This document shows, in pieces, positions 49,264-50,086 of a stretch of DNA of 50,086 nt. The stretch's first letter is position 1. Each line of letters opens with the position of its first letter. The stretch comes from Mycobacterium sp. E1747 (lineage in GTDB: Bacteria > Actinomycetota > Actinomycetes > Mycobacteriales > Mycobacteriaceae): positions 1 to 50,086 of the forward strand of contig NZ_LZJI01000213.1 in assembly GCF_001667775.1 (NCBI RefSeq). Direction: 5' to 3'. The translations under genes were made by a program, and so were the position numbers. The notes below the pieces were generated by a model that saw only the letters and a list, made by a program, of their open reading frames with translations, had not been told where the DNA came from and made no database searches.

Positions 49264-50086
49264 TCAGCCCAGGATCAGCGAATCGCCGTCCGGGCTGACA
49301 TTCACCGGCACGGTGTCGCCGTCGTGCACGTCACCGGCCAGCAGCAGCTTGGCGAGCTGGTCGCCGATGGCCTGCTGCACCAAACGGCGCAGCGGCCGCG
49401 CGCCGTAGACCGGGTCGAATCCGCGCTGCGCCAGCCACTGCTTGGCCGGCAGCGACACCTCGAGCGTGAGGCGGCGCTGCGCCAGCCGCTTCTGCAGCTG
49501 GGCCAGCTGGATGTCGACGATCGACACCAGCTCGCCGGGCTCGAGGCCGTCGAAGATGATCACGTCGTCGAGCCGGTTGATGAACTCCGGCTTGAACGCC
49601 GAGCGCACCGCGGCCATCACTTGTTCCTCGCTGCCGCCCGACCCCAGGTTGGACGTCAGGATGAGGATGGTGTTGCGGAAGTCGACCGTGCGGCCCTGCC
49701 CGTCGGTGAGCCGGCCCTCGTCGAGCACCTGCAGCAGCACGTCGAATACGTCCGGGTGCGCCTTTTCGATCTCGTCGAACAGGATCACCGTGTACGGACG
49801 CCGCCGCACCGCCTCGGTCAGCTGGCCGCCCTGGTCGTAACCGATGTAACCGGGCGGGGCGCCGACGAGCCGGGCGACCGAGTGCTTCTCGCCGTACTCG
49901 CTCATGTCGATGCGGACCATCGCGCGCTCGTCGTCGAACAAAAACTCCGCCAGCGCCTTGGCCAGCTCGGTCTTACCGACACCAGTCGGGCCGAGGAACA
50001 TGAAGGACCCGGTCGGCCGGTTGGGGTCGGCGACCCCGGCCCGGCTGCGACGCACCGCGTCGGACACCGCGGTCACCGCACGCTTC
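49264..50086 (-). CDS. clpB: Chaperone ClpB, C-terminal part (runs off right edge)
   Basis: About 274 residues of the second AAA+ module and C-terminal domain of the disaggregase ClpB, which rescues aggregated proteins with DnaK. Walker A is GPTGVGKTE, Walker B is VILFDEIEKAH, the pore loop is GYIGYDQGG, sensor 1 is ILTSN, and sensor 2 is YGARPLRR. The frame stays open to the window end. The stop at 49264 is followed by a long hairpin. Homologue of Rv0384c. Confidence 0.96.
   Translation of the reverse strand, partial: KRAVTAVSDAVRRSRAGVADPNRPTGSFMFLGPTGVGKTELAKALAEFLFDDERAMVRIDMSEYGEKHSVARLVGAPPGYIGYDQGGQLTEAVRRRPYTVILFDEIEKAHPDVFDVLLQVLDEGRLTDGQGRTVDFRNTILILTSNLGSGGSEEQVMAAVRSAFKPEFINRLDDVIIFDGLEPGELVSIVDIQLAQLQKRLAQRRLTLEVSLPAKQWLAQRGFDPVYGARPLRRLVQQAIGDQLAKLLLAGDVHDGDTVPVNVSPDGDSLILG

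Overview
The window is a high-GC chromosomal segment from a slow-growing Mycobacterium, most likely a member of the M. avium complex. The evidence is gene content and order that match the M. tuberculosis Rv0356c-Rv0418 neighbourhood almost gene for gene (fgd1, pknG, ttfA, mutT3, lpqL), frequent GTG starts and 1-8 bp gene overlaps. The species call rests on remembered synteny. I see no tRNA, rRNA, CRISPR array, prophage or plasmid function.

Layout. 1-1.6 kb: an IS110-family insertion sequence. 1.66-5.46 kb (minus): a probable operon of a CD225-like membrane protein, a DUF2752 protein, the M28 lipoprotein peptidase LpqL, and a second LpqL copy that has lost metal ligands. 5.85-6.96 kb (plus): two paralogous small secreted proteins. 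6.97-10.5 kb: an SGNH hydrolase and thiG-thiS-thiO behind a clear TPP riboswitch, divergent from thiE. 10.5-15.8 kb: mutT3, then the amino-acid-sensing cassette glnX-glnH-pknG joined by 1-bp overlaps. 15.8-16.2 kb: a repeat block with two different 20-bp tandem arrays. 16.2-21.6 kb: an AbiEi/DUF559-type protein, a deletion scar of a DUF1800/DUF1501 gene pair, and the overlapping fgd1-pta-ackA operon. 21.6-30.4 kb: metallo-hydrolase, acetyltransferase, methyltransferase, DUF3054 protein, fadE7, a secreted protein, ndhA, and the purT-rhodanese-metZ operon.

At about 30.36 kb the gene order jumps from the Rv0389 homologue (purT) to the Rv0356c homologue, which marks a rearrangement relative to M. 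tuberculosis. 30.4-39.3 kb carries a thioesterase, purA, a secreted histidine phosphatase, an Rv0358-like protein, an M50 protease, a CDF metal exporter with a candidate operator, a DUF3151 protein, an Rv0361-like protein, fba and a DedA protein. 39.3-44 kb holds a fused SCOT-type CoA-transferase, a GH76 protein and ethanolamine ammonia-lyase eutBC. 44.1-45.2 kb is a heavily deleted xdhC pseudogene followed by palindromes. 45.2-50.1 kb holds a SPOUT RNA methyltransferase, a lipoprotein, pyrE, an SDR, ttfA and the 3' part of clpB.

Most of the window is core metabolism (thiamin, purine and pyrimidine synthesis, acetate/acetyl-CoA, F420, glycolysis) plus envelope functions. The less ordinary parts are the degenerate LpqL copy, the repeat block after pknG and its third relative at 45.2 kb, the two gene-decay scars, and several strong palindromes in regulatory positions. 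I did not find a convincing undescribed multi-gene system.
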